From Streptomyces capoamus (GTDB lineage: Bacteria > Actinomycetota > Actinomycetes > Streptomycetales > Streptomycetaceae): a stretch of DNA of 33,958 nucleotides. The notes under the pieces are model-generated. The model did not search any database, was not told the DNA's origin, and was given only the letters and a program-made list of their open reading frames with translations. The stretch lies in NCBI RefSeq assembly GCF_014654935.1, contig NZ_BNBF01000009.1:212339-246296 (forward strand), written 5' to 3'. How positions within the stretch are numbered: the first letter of the stretch is position 1; the number at the start of each line of letters is the position of its first letter. Position numbers and translations under genes: made by a program. This document shows positions 12,103 to 19,606 of the stretch, one piece after another.

Positions 12103-13328
12103 CGGCCCCACGTCACCCGGACGTCCTGGTCGTCGGGGCCGGCCCCGCCGGGCTCACCGCCGCCGCGCGGCTGGCCGCCGCCGGTGCCCGCGTGGAGGTG
12201 CTGGAACGGGAGGCACGGCCCGGCGGGCTGCCCCGGACCTGCGCGCACGGCGGCTTCGGCCCCTGGCCGCGCACGCTCACCGGACCCCGCTACGCCCGCC
12301 TGCTCACGGAGGCCGCCGAGCGGGCCGGCGCCGCACTCCGCACCGGCGTGACGGCGCTGGACTGGGCGCCGGCGGGCCCGGTGCTCACCACCGTCGGGCC
12401 CGGCGGCCCCGAGACGATCGCGGCCCGGGCGGTCCTCCTCGCCACCGGCGCCCGCGAACGCCCGCGCGCCGCACGACTGGTGCCCGGCACCCGTCCCGCC
12501 GGCGTCTTCACCACCGGCGAACTCCAGCGGGCGGTCCACCTGTTCGGGCAGCACATCGGCACCCGCGCGGTCATCGCCGGCGCCACGGACGTCTCCTACG
12601 CGGCGGCCGGCACCGTCCGCGCGGCCGGCGCCGAGGTCGTCGCCCTGGTCACGGAGCACCCGCGCGCCCAGACCGGCAGGGCCCGCGCCGGGGCGGCCCG
12701 GCTGGCCCGGAGCATCCCGCTGCTGACCGGCACCACGATCACCGAACTCCTCGGTCACGGAAGGCTGTCCGGCGTCCGCGTCCGCCACCGGGACGGCCGT
12801 ACGGCCGTCCTGCCCTGCGACACCGTGGTGTTCACCGGTGACTTCGTGCCCGAGCACGAACTGGCCCGGCGCGGCGGCCTCACCCTGGACCCGGGCACCC
12901 GCGGCCCCGCCACCGGCGCCACCGCGCACACCTCGCGCCCCGGTGTCTTCGCCGCCGGCAACCTGCTGCACGCCGTCGAGCCCGCCGGCACCGCGGCCCG
13001 CGAGGGCGCCCGGGCGGCCGACGCCGTCCTGGACTTCCTGGCGGGCGCCCCCTGGCCGGACCCGGGCGTCCCCGTCACCGTCGAGGCACCGCTGCGCTGG
13101 ATCGCCCCGAACCTCGTCATCCCGGGCGCCGTACCCGACCGGCACGTCCTGCGCACGGCCGTCCCGCTGCCCCGCCCGGTCCTGTACGTCCACCAGGACG
13201 GCCGCCTCCTGCACCGCCAACGGCTCACCGCGGGCACGGCGTCGCCCGGCCGCACCCTGACCGTCACCGCCCGCTGGCACGCCCGCGTCACCCCCACCGG
13301 CGGCCCGGTACGGGTGAGCACCGGCTGA
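12099..13328 (+). CDS. FAD/NAD(P)-binding oxidoreductase paired with the GlpA-like enzyme
   Basis: A 409-aa two-dinucleotide-binding flavoprotein (Pyr_redox_2 type). The N-terminal FAD motif is VLVVGAGPAGLTAAARL (about 8-24). A central ATGAR and an AVIAGATDVSYAAAG segment (about 160-175) mark the NAD(P) half, although the latter lacks a canonical GxGxxG. GVFAAGNLLHAVEPAG (about 285-300) is the second FAD-binding segment. No thioredoxin-reductase CxxC is visible. The last 80 residues are a beta-rich tail. GTG 12099 overlaps the previous stop (GTGA). Homologous pairs in other bacteria act as electron-transfer partners of GlpA-like subunits, often with a DUF1667 protein, which is absent here. 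Confidence 0.85.
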   Translation: MTAPRHPDVLVVGAGPAGLTAAARLAAAGARVEVLEREARPGGLPRTCAHGGFGPWPRTLTGPRYARLLTEAAERAGAALRTGVTALDWAPAGPVLTTVGPGGPETIAARAVLLATGARERPRAARLVPGTRPAGVFTTGELQRAVHLFGQHIGTRAVIAGATDVSYAAAGTVRAAGAEVVALVTEHPRAQTGRARAGAARLARSIPLLTGTTITELLGHGRLSGVRVRHRDGRTAVLPCDTVVFTGDFVPEHELARRGGLTLDPGTRGPATGATAHTSRPGVFAAGNLLHAVEPAGTAAREGARAADAVLDFLAGAPWPDPGVPVTVEAPLRWIAPNLVIPGAVPDRHVLRTAVPLPRPVLYVHQDGRLLHRQRLTAGTASPGRTLTVTARWHARVTPTGGPVRVSTG

Positions 13329-13334
13329 GCGCCC

Positions 13335-13380
13335 GTCCGGGCCCCGGCCGAGCAGCCCCGCCCGGCCGGCTCACCCGGAC
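13335..13380. terminator. Bidirectional hairpin between convergent genes
   Basis: An outer 7-bp stem (GTCCGGG 13335-13341 with CCCGGAC 13374-13380) encloses an inner 7-bp stem (CCGGCCG 13344-13350 with CGGCCGG 13363-13369) and a 12-nt loop. It sits in the 90-bp gap between the flavoprotein gene and the convergent crotonase gene and could end transcription from both sides. Confidence 0.6.
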
Positions 13381-13418
13381 CGTCGCCCTGTTCCGGCGAG
13401 CACCTGACGAGCTGGTCC

Positions 13419-14183
13419 TCAGGGCGTGTCGAACGAGCCGTGCCGTCCGGCCCCCGCGGCGAACCGGGCGGCGCCCTCCTCGCTTGCGGCCAGGACGCCC
13501 GCCCCGTGGCGGAGTTCGCCCAGCAGCGCCGTCCGCTCGTCCAGGCCCTCTTGGTCCAGGACCGACGCGCGGTCGCTGCGCAGGCAGGCCTGCGGGAAGC
13601 GGGCGACGGCCGCCGCGAGGGCCTCGGCCTCGGCGCGGGCGCGCCCCGGCGGGACCAGGCGGTTCACGAGCCCGATCGCGTACGCCTCGCCGGCCGGGAC
13701 CGGACGCCCGGTCAGGATCAGGTCCAGGGCCCGGCCGGTGCCGATCAGCCGGGGCAGCCGTACCGTGCCGCCGTCGATCAGGGGCACGCCCCAGCGGCGG
13801 CAGAACACCCCGAACACGGCGTCCTCCTCGGCGACCCGCAGATCGCACCAGAGGGCGAGTTCGAGACCGCCCGCCACCGCGTGCCCGGACACCGCCGCGA
13901 TCACCGGCTTGGACAACCGCATCCGGGTCGGCCCCATCGGCCCGTCGCCGTCCTCCGCCACCCGGTTGCCGCGCCCGGTGCCGATCGCCTTGAGATCCGC
14001 GCCCGCGCAGAAGGTGCCGCCCTCCCCCCACAGCACCGCCACCCGGGCGGTGTCGTCCGCCTCGAACGCCCGGAACGCGGCGGCGAGAGCGGCGGCCGTG
14101 GGACCGTCCACCGCGTTGCGGGCCTCCGGCCGGGACAGGACGACCGTGGTGACGTACTCCTGCCGTTCGATCCGTACCGGCAT
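13419..14183 (-). CDS. Enoyl-CoA hydratase/isomerase (crotonase) family protein
   Basis: A 254-aa crotonase-fold protein acting on acyl-CoA thioesters. The oxyanion-hole segments are present: FCAGADLKAIG (about 58-68) and SGHAVAGGLELALWCDL (99-115), which keeps the first catalytic Glu (E108). The second catalytic Glu of hydratases, normally in a PEV/PEI-x-LG segment, is replaced: the aligned stretch reads GVFCRRWGVPLIDGGT (125-140), with Cys about where Glu is expected. Simple hydration of enoyl-CoA is therefore doubtful, and isomerase, hydrolase or another crotonase reaction is possible. ATG 14183 has GAGGGG upstream; another ATG at 14201 lacks a good site. It is 62 nt downstream of the hydrolase fusion and may be co-transcribed. 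Confidence 0.88.
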   Translation of the reverse strand: MPVRIERQEYVTTVVLSRPEARNAVDGPTAAALAAAFRAFEADDTARVAVLWGEGGTFCAGADLKAIGTGRGNRVAEDGDGPMGPTRMRLSKPVIAAVSGHAVAGGLELALWCDLRVAEEDAVFGVFCRRWGVPLIDGGTVRLPRLIGTGRALDLILTGRPVPAGEAYAIGLVNRLVPPGRARAEAEALAAAVARFPQACLRSDRASVLDQEGLDERTALLGELRHGAGVLAASEEGAARFAAGAGRHGSFDTP

Positions 14184-14245
14184 ACGGCGACCCCTCTTCA
14201 TCGGCCCCGGTGCCCGGGGCGGGACGGTGATCCGTCCGCAGCCTG

Positions 14246-15766
14246 TCAGGCGGTCAGGCGGGCCGCCACCGAACGCATGGCACGGAGCAGGGCGGGGCGG
14301 GTCTCCTCGGGGGCGTCGAGGGTCTCGAAGCCGTGGTGGCCGTTCGGGACGTCGACCAGTTCCAGCCGCGCCCCGCAGTTCTCGGCCGCGGTCACGAACG
14401 CCGCCACGGTGGCGGCGATCCCGGGTGTCTCCCGTCCCGCCCGGAGGACGACGACGGGCAGGGTGCCCGCCCGCGCGACCGCCCGGACCGGGTGGAACCG
14501 GCTGCCGGCCAGCCCCCAGTTGGGAAACGGCGCGAGGATCGGGTAGGAAGCGGCCAGGCAGCGCAGCCAGGCCGGGGGCTCCGTCAGCCAGTCCGCGGCC
14601 AGCAGGCCGGCACCGGAGAAGAACCACAGGGCGACCCGGTCCGCGTCCACGCGGGGATCGGAGCGCACCAGCTCCACCGCGGCGGCGACGTCCTCGGCGG
14701 CGCGCCCGTAGTCGCCGACGTCGTGCAGCCGGTGGTGCACGGTCACCCCGACCAGGCCCTCGGAGGCCGCCAGGCGGGCGTGCCCCACCAGGGTCGGCCA
14801 CTCGCGCGGGGCCGGTTCGGCACCGGCGGGGACGGGCCCGCCGTGGACGAGGACGACGGCCGGTCGCGGGCCCGCGCCGGCGGGGACGTAGAAGTCGACG
14901 TGTCCCTTGCGGTCCCGGGGCAGTCCGGGCACCTCCAGCGGGAACGGGCGCAGATGGGCGGGCGGTTCCCCGTCGCCGGCCGTCCGCAGCCGGCGTCCCT
15001 CGCCGGCCGCGGCGCGCCGCAGGACGTCCGCCAGTTCGTTGGGGCAGGACAGCATCGGCCAGTGCCCGGTGGGCAGTTCGAGGAAGGCGAACTGGGGGCG
15101 GGCCAGCACCGCGAGCCCGGGATCGCCGAAGTCCACGAGTCGCTGCAGCAGATCGACACTGACACCGTTCTCGGTGCACAGGACCCCGGTGGCGGGCACG
15201 GCGGCCACCGCTCCGGTCAGCCGCAGCGGCTGGAGCAGGGTGCCCAGCGGTTGCGGGGCGGCCAGGGCGGTGAGCCGGTCCAGTGCCGCCGGGGACAGGC
15301 CTGCCGTACTGCCCCAGCGCTGCCACCCGTCCCGAGCCGGCGGCGACAGCTCGCCGTCCGCGTCCCCGCGTCGCGCCCGCTCGGCCAGCTGCGCGCGCAG
15401 CTCCTGGTCCGCCACGGCGGCAAGGGGCGGGACGCCGTCCTGCGGCAGCCCGGCGTCCAGGTGCACGACCCGGGCGACACGCCGCGGCCGCCGGTCGGCG
15501 GCACCGAGCACCGGGTGGATGCCGTAGTCGTGGCCGACGAGGACGATCTCCCGTCCGGCCGCCGCGTCCACCGCGTCGATCACCGCGGTCACGTCCGCGA
15601 TGTGCGTCTCCAGATCGACGCGGGCCGACCCGGCCGGGCGGTCGGGGCCGATCCCGGTGAGCGGTACCGTGTGCGTCTCGCAGCCCGCCGCGGTCAGTCG
15701 CGCGGCCGTCTCCTGCCACACGGGGGCAGCGGTGAACGCGCCCGCCACCAGGATGAAAACGGTCAT
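14246..15766 (-). CDS. Fusion of two alpha/beta-hydrolase domains
   Basis: A 506-aa protein with two complete alpha/beta-hydrolase units. Domain 1 (about 1-250) matches the EstC/salicylate-esterase type: MTVFILVAGAFTAAPVW, VGHDYGIHPVLGAADRRP and PTGHWPML (H235). Its nucleophile elbow reads GHDYG, with Asp80 where Ser is usual. Domain 2 (about 275-506) resembles dienelactone hydrolase/acetyl-esterase proteins, with VVLVHGGP (304-311), a nucleophile in FFSGAG (S384) and catalytic His in NGHHGF (477/478). No signal peptide is seen. ATG 15766 gives the normal family N-terminus, but a duplicated in-frame RBS and ATG lie 27 nt upstream at 15793. It is divergent from a MerR regulator, which may control it. 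Substrates are unknown. Confidence 0.85.
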   Translation of the reverse strand: MTVFILVAGAFTAAPVWQETAARLTAAGCETHTVPLTGIGPDRPAGSARVDLETHIADVTAVIDAVDAAAGREIVLVGHDYGIHPVLGAADRRPRRVARVVHLDAGLPQDGVPPLAAVADQELRAQLAERARRGDADGELSPPARDGWQRWGSTAGLSPAALDRLTALAAPQPLGTLLQPLRLTGAVAAVPATGVLCTENGVSVDLLQRLVDFGDPGLAVLARPQFAFLELPTGHWPMLSCPNELADVLRRAAAGEGRRLRTAGDGEPPAHLRPFPLEVPGLPRDRKGHVDFYVPAGAGPRPAVVLVHGGPVPAGAEPAPREWPTLVGHARLAASEGLVGVTVHHRLHDVGDYGRAAEDVAAAVELVRSDPRVDADRVALWFFSGAGLLAADWLTEPPAWLRCLAASYPILAPFPNWGLAGSRFHPVRAVARAGTLPVVVLRAGRETPGIAATVAAFVTAAENCGARLELVDVPNGHHGFETLDAPEETRPALLRAMRSVAARLTA

Positions 15767-15814
15767 GGCCCTCTCCTCGGTTCCGTCGGTCATGGCCCTC
15801 TCCTCGGGTCCGTC
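15761..15814 (-). repeat. 27-bp tandem duplication of a translation-initiation region
   Basis: Two adjacent 27-bp units (15761-15787 and 15788-15814) differ at one base. On the minus strand each carries a GAGGAGAG ribosome site, a short spacer and ATGACC. The period is 9 codons, so both ATGs (15793 and 15766) are in frame with the hydrolase, and initiation at the upstream one adds nine residues. Confidence 0.9.
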
Positions 15815-15917
15815 GCATGACGTCACGCCGGTCGCGTACGCCGTGGTCCGCGCGACCGGGTGCCTCCGCCCGGGCCGCGCGCCGGTACCGTAGGAACTCC
15901 CCCGGAGGGAGGTTCAA

Positions 15918-16862
15918 CTGTCCACGACCCGCGAGGTCCTGTGGAGCATCGGCGAACTCGCCGAGCGCGCCGGCACCACCGTGAAAGCCGTCCGTTTCTA
16001 CTCCGACCAGGGTCTGCTGCCCGAGGCCTCCCGCAGCGGCGGCGGACACCGCCGGTACGGCCCCGGGGCGCTGGAGCGGCTGCGGCTGATCCGCTCCCTG
16101 CGCGCCCTCGACCTGCCGCTGCCCGAGGTGCGCCGGGTCCTCCACGACGAGGACGCGGCGGGCCGGGTGCTGGAGGACGCCGTCGCGGTCCGCCTGCGCG
16201 ACCTGGGCGGCGAGCTGAGGGCGCTGCGCTGGCGGGAGGCAGCACTGCGGCTGGTCGCCGAGTGCCCGCCCGCGGAGCGCGCCGAAGTGCTGCGGCTGCT
16301 CGGCGTGGTGGGCGTCCCGCCGAGCACGGCACCGATGGCCCGGTTCTGGCGCGCCTGGCTGCCGGCCAGGATGCCGGCCCGGGCGACGTCGGCGTTCCTG
16401 GAGGCGGCCGTTCCGCAGCCGCCCGACGATCCGGCCCCGGCGCAGGTGCTCGCCTTCGCCCGGCTGCACGCGATGACGACGGCTCCCTGCCCCGGCGGCC
16501 GGCGACCCCGGCCCGAGGTGCACCGGGTGGCCGGGGCCGGCGGCGCGGCCGCGCTGTACGCGGGCCTCGCCGAGGCGTACGAGCTCGCGGGACCGCCGCT
16601 GCGCCGAGCACGCGATCCGTACCCGGGGGAGGCGCTGGACGCCTACGTGGCGGCGTACGCGGGCGCGTACGGCAGCCGGGACACCCGGGAGTTCCGCCGC
16701 GGGCTGGCCGCACGGCTCGCGGCCGGGCCGCGTCTGGACCGGTACTGGGAGCTGACGGCCGTGCTGCTCACACCGCCGGGCGGCCGGCCGGAGCCCACCC
16801 CGGGCTCCGCCGACGACTGGCTGCGCGCGGCCCTGGAGCGCGACAACGCGCGATCCGCGTGA
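15918..16862 (+). CDS. MerR-family transcriptional regulator, apparent CTG start
   Basis: A 314-aa regulator with an N-terminal MerR winged-helix domain: WSIGELAERAGTTVKAVRFYSDQGLLPEASR (about 9-39), then GGHRRYG and helices to about 80. The remaining 230 residues are helical and rich in Ala and Arg, with no cysteine cluster of the MerR/SoxR kind, so an organic ligand is more likely than metal or redox. No ATG, GTG or TTG occurs in frame between the upstream stop (TAG 15891) and GTG 15981, which is inside the HTH. A strong GGAGGGAGG (15904-15912) lies 5 nt before CTG 15918, so CTG is the likely start. The following ABC exporter has a MerR-type promoter and is the probable target. Confidence 0.85.
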   Translation: MSTTREVLWSIGELAERAGTTVKAVRFYSDQGLLPEASRSGGGHRRYGPGALERLRLIRSLRALDLPLPEVRRVLHDEDAAGRVLEDAVAVRLRDLGGELRALRWREAALRLVAECPPAERAEVLRLLGVVGVPPSTAPMARFWRAWLPARMPARATSAFLEAAVPQPPDDPAPAQVLAFARLHAMTTAPCPGGRRPRPEVHRVAGAGGAAALYAGLAEAYELAGPPLRRARDPYPGEALDAYVAAYAGAYGSRDTREFRRGLAARLAAGPRLDRYWELTAVLLTPPGGRPEPTPGSADDWLRAALERDNARSA

Positions 16863-16911
16863 CCGCGGGACGGGACGCCTCCGAAGACATGCCGCGCAAA
16901 CGTGGCGGACC

Positions 16912-16942
16912 TTGACCTCAACGAAGCTTCAGGTTCTACGTT
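16912..16942 (+). promoter_or_regulatory. MerR-type promoter with 19-bp spacer for the ABC exporter
   Basis: A -35 box TTGACC (16912-16917) and a -10-like TACGTT (16937-16942) are separated by 19 bp, the elongated spacing typical of MerR-activated promoters. The spacer carries a dyad, ACCTxAA-N6-TTxAGGT (16915-16934). With the start site about 7 nt after the -10, transcription would begin at or next to the ATG at 16949, giving a leaderless mRNA; no ribosome site is visible before that ATG. Confidence 0.7.
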
Positions 16943-16948
16943 CTTCCC

Positions 16949-18844
16949 ATGAGCATGGAGACCACCGCCTGGACGCAACTGCACAGCGTGATGAACGCGC
17001 AGTCCGAGAGCCGCCCGTTCGCCCGCGCCACCCTGCGCCGCATCGCCGCCTTCGCCCGCCCGCACCGTTCCGGCATCGTACGGTTCGTGCTGCTCGGGGT
17101 CGTGACGGCCCTGCTCGCCGTGGCGACACCGGTGCTCGCCGGCCGCGTCGTCGACGCCATCGTGGCCGGGCGCGACTCCGGCACGGTCGTCCGGCTCGCC
17201 CTCCTCATCGCGGTCGTGGCGCTCGCGGAGGCGGGGCTCGGCATCCTCGGCCGCCGGCTGTCGGCGACGCTCGGGGAGGGACTCATCCTGGACCTGCGCA
17301 CGGCGGTCTTCGACCACGTGCAGCGCATGCCCGTCGCGTTCTTCACGCGTACGCGCACGGGCGCTCTGGTCAGCCGGCTCAACAACGACGTCATCGGCGC
17401 CCAGCGGGCCTTCGCCAACACCCTCTCCGGTGTCGTCAGCAACCTGGTCACCCTGCTGCTCACGCTCGCGGTCATGCTCACCCTGTCGTGGCAGATCACC
17501 CTGCTCGCGCTGGTGCTGCTGCCGGTGTTCGTGCTGCCCGCCCGCCGCATGGGCCGCCGGATGGCCCGCATGCAGCGGGAGGCCGCGGCGCTGAACGCGG
17601 CCATGGGCACCCGGATGACCGAGCGGTTCTCCGCGCCCGGCGCCACCCTGGTGAAGCTGTTCGGGCGTCCGGAGGAGGAGTCGGCCCAGTTCGCGGCGCG
17701 GGCCGCGCGGGTCCGGGACATCGGCGTGCGCACGGCCACGGCCCAGTCGGTGTTCATCACCTCGCTCACCCTGGTCTCCGCCCTCGCCCTGGCCCTCGTC
17801 TACGGCCTCGGCGGCTGGTTCGCGCTGCGCGGCACCCTGGAGCCCGGCGCGGTGGTCTCCCTCGCCCTGCTGCTGACCCGCCTGTACGCCCCGCTGACCG
17901 CGCTCGCCGGGGCCCGGGTCGAGGTGATGAGCGCGCTCGTCAGCTTCGAGCGGGTCTTCGAGGTGCTGGACCTGGAGCCGCTCATCGCGGAGAAGCCCGA
18001 CGCCCGCGAGGTCCCCGAGGGGCCGGTCGCCGTCGAGTTCGAGGACGTCCGCTTCTCGTACCCGTCCGCCGACCAGGTCTCCCTCGCCTCCCTGGAGGAG
18101 GTGGCCGCGCTCGACACCCGCGGCGGCTCCGAGGTGCTGCACGGCATCTCCTTCCGTGCCGAGCCCGGTCAGACCGTGGCCCTCGTCGGTTCCTCCGGCG
18201 CGGGCAAGTCGACCGTCGCACAGCTGCTGCCCCGCCTGTACGACGTCGACGCGGGCGCGGTCCGCATCGGCGGGGTCGACGTGCGGGAACTGACCGCCGC
18301 GTCCCTGCGGGCCACGCTCGGCATGGTCACCCAGGACGGCCACCTCTTCCACGACACCGTCCGCGCCAACCTGCTGCTGGCCCGCCCGGACGCGACGGAC
18401 GAGGAGCTGTGGGACGCCCTCGGCCGCGCCCGCCTCGCCGAGGTCGTACGGTCGCTGCCCGACGGGCTGGACACGGTCGTCGGGGAGCGCGGCTACCGGC
18501 TCTCCGGCGGTGAGCGCCAGCGCATGACCATCGCCCGGCTGCTGCTGGCCCGGCAGCGCGTGGTCATCCTGGACGAGGCCACGGCCCACCTGGACAACAC
18601 CTCCGAGGCGGCCGTCCAGGAGGCGCTCACCGAGGCACTGGAGGGCCGCACCGCCGTGGTCATCGCCCACCGCCTGTCCACGGTCCGGTCCGCCGACCAG
18701 ATCCTGGTCGTCGAGTCCGGCCGCATCGTGGAACGCGGCACGCACGAGGAGCTCCTGGCGGCGGACGGGCGCTACGCCGAGCTGCACCGCACCCAGTTCG
18801 CCGGGCGGGCCGGGGCGACGGACGCGGTGACGCCGACGGTCTGA
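16949..18844 (+). CDS. ABC exporter, fused membrane and ATP-binding domains
   Basis: A 631-aa ABC half-transporter of the MsbA/multidrug exporter type. Six hydrophobic segments lie at about 48-320, with the Arg/Asn-rich coupling segment TGALVSRLNNDV. The nucleotide-binding domain (about 350-610) has all motifs: Walker A GSSGAGKST (414-422), signature LSGGE (518-522), Walker B VVILDEA (538-544, with D542 and E543) and the H-loop His (about 574). A loop of about 20 residues after FSYPS is an insertion I recall from actinobacterial members. It should work as a homodimer, exporting a lipid or drug-like compound. The upstream MerR gene and promoter suggest ligand-induced efflux. Confidence 0.94.
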   Translation: MSMETTAWTQLHSVMNAQSESRPFARATLRRIAAFARPHRSGIVRFVLLGVVTALLAVATPVLAGRVVDAIVAGRDSGTVVRLALLIAVVALAEAGLGILGRRLSATLGEGLILDLRTAVFDHVQRMPVAFFTRTRTGALVSRLNNDVIGAQRAFANTLSGVVSNLVTLLLTLAVMLTLSWQITLLALVLLPVFVLPARRMGRRMARMQREAAALNAAMGTRMTERFSAPGATLVKLFGRPEEESAQFAARAARVRDIGVRTATAQSVFITSLTLVSALALALVYGLGGWFALRGTLEPGAVVSLALLLTRLYAPLTALAGARVEVMSALVSFERVFEVLDLEPLIAEKPDAREVPEGPVAVEFEDVRFSYPSADQVSLASLEEVAALDTRGGSEVLHGISFRAEPGQTVALVGSSGAGKSTVAQLLPRLYDVDAGAVRIGGVDVRELTAASLRATLGMVTQDGHLFHDTVRANLLLARPDATDEELWDALGRARLAEVVRSLPDGLDTVVGERGYRLSGGERQRMTIARLLLARQRVVILDEATAHLDNTSEAAVQEALTEALEGRTAVVIAHRLSTVRSADQILVVESGRIVERGTHEELLAADGRYAELHRTQFAGRAGATDAVTPTV

Positions 18845-18865
18845 CCGCGGGGCCGGCCGGCGGCC

Positions 18866-18976
18866 ATGGTCACCGTCCCCCTCGGCGGCACCGGCACCGT
18901 CAGCCACGTCGTCACCACCACCGAAGGACCCTCGAACGCGACCACCGGCGTCGCGGACCTCGTCCGCTACCCGTGA
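18866..18976 (+). pseudogene. Short orphan ORF, possible remnant of a C-terminus
   Basis: The 225-bp gap between the exporter and the molybdo-enzyme operon holds a 36-codon ORF ending in ...GVADLVRYP and TGA 18974-18976. The peptide has coding-like third-position G/C and reads like the end of a larger secreted or carbohydrate-active protein. It lacks a ribosome site, so it may be a gene remnant or chance. Bases 18977-19069 probably hold the promoter for the next operon; I saw no clear boxes. Confidence 0.25.
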
Positions 18977-19069
18977 TCGGAAAGATGGACCTCCGCACGT
19001 GTGAGCCCGGCCCGAGCTGGATACGCGGTCTGCACGGCTGCACCGTCCGTCCGGAAGGTCACCCCTGTC

Positions 19070-19606
19070 ATGACCAGCGAGCCCCGGCCCGGCCACCACA
19101 GCGAGATCACCCTGCGGGTCAACGGCAAACCCCACACCCTGCGCGTCGACCACCGGCGCGTCCTGCTCGACCTGCTGCGTGAGGACCTGGACCTCACCGG
19201 GTCCAAGAAGGGCTGCGACCACGGCCAGTGCGGTGCCTGCACCGTGCTGGTCGACGGCCGCCGCCTCAACAGCTGCCTGCTGCTCGCCGTCACCCTGGAC
19301 GGCAGCGAGATCACGACGGTCGAGGGGCTGGGCGGCGACGGCGAGGAGCCGCACCCGCTGCAGCGGGCCTTCCTGGACCGTGACGCCTTCCAGTGCGGCT
19401 ACTGCACCCCCGGCCAGCTCTGCTCCGCCGTGGGCATGCTCGCCGAGGCCGCGGCCGGCCACCCCTCCCACGTCACCGGCCCCGAGACGCCCGCCGGGCC
19501 GCCCGTACCGCTGGACCGCACCGAGATCCGCGAGCGGATGAGCGGCAACCTGTGCCGCTGCGGCGCCTACCCCCGCATCGTCGACGCGATCGAGGACGTG
19601 ATCTGA
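19070..19606 (+). CDS. Molybdenum hydroxylase [2Fe-2S] subunit (YagT/PaoA type)
   Basis: A 178-aa small subunit of a xanthine-oxidase-family enzyme; it passes electrons between the molybdenum centre and FAD. The plant-type [2Fe-2S] ligands are C49, C54, C57 and C69 (GCDHGQCGACTV). The second cluster is held by C109/C112 (FQCGYCTPGQ) and C162/C164 (GNLCRCGAYPRI). ATG 19070 has GGAAGG 11 nt upstream. E. coli PaoA has a twin-arginine signal; neither this start nor the longer frame to 19001 shows one, so a cytoplasmic enzyme is expected. It opens a four-gene run and abuts the FAD subunit. Confidence 0.94.
   Translation: MTSEPRPGHHSEITLRVNGKPHTLRVDHRRVLLDLLREDLDLTGSKKGCDHGQCGACTVLVDGRRLNSCLLLAVTLDGSEITTVEGLGGDGEEPHPLQRAFLDRDAFQCGYCTPGQLCSAVGMLAEAAAGHPSHVTGPETPAGPPVPLDRTEIRERMSGNLCRCGAYPRIVDAIEDVI

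Noticed and set aside
14184..16523. A 1034-codon frame that fuses the crotonase to upstream sequence.
   Set aside because: The extension is an out-of-frame reading through the hydrolase fusion and MerR genes; ATG 14183 has its own ribosome site.
15918..18844. A SoxR redox-sensing system.
   Set aside because: The MerR-type protein has no C-terminal cysteine cluster for a [2Fe-2S] centre, so only general MerR-type control is claimed.
19001..19069. A Tat signal on the [2Fe-2S] subunit from an earlier start.
   Set aside because: The extra 23 residues contain no twin arginine or hydrophobic core, and the ribosome site fits ATG 19070.
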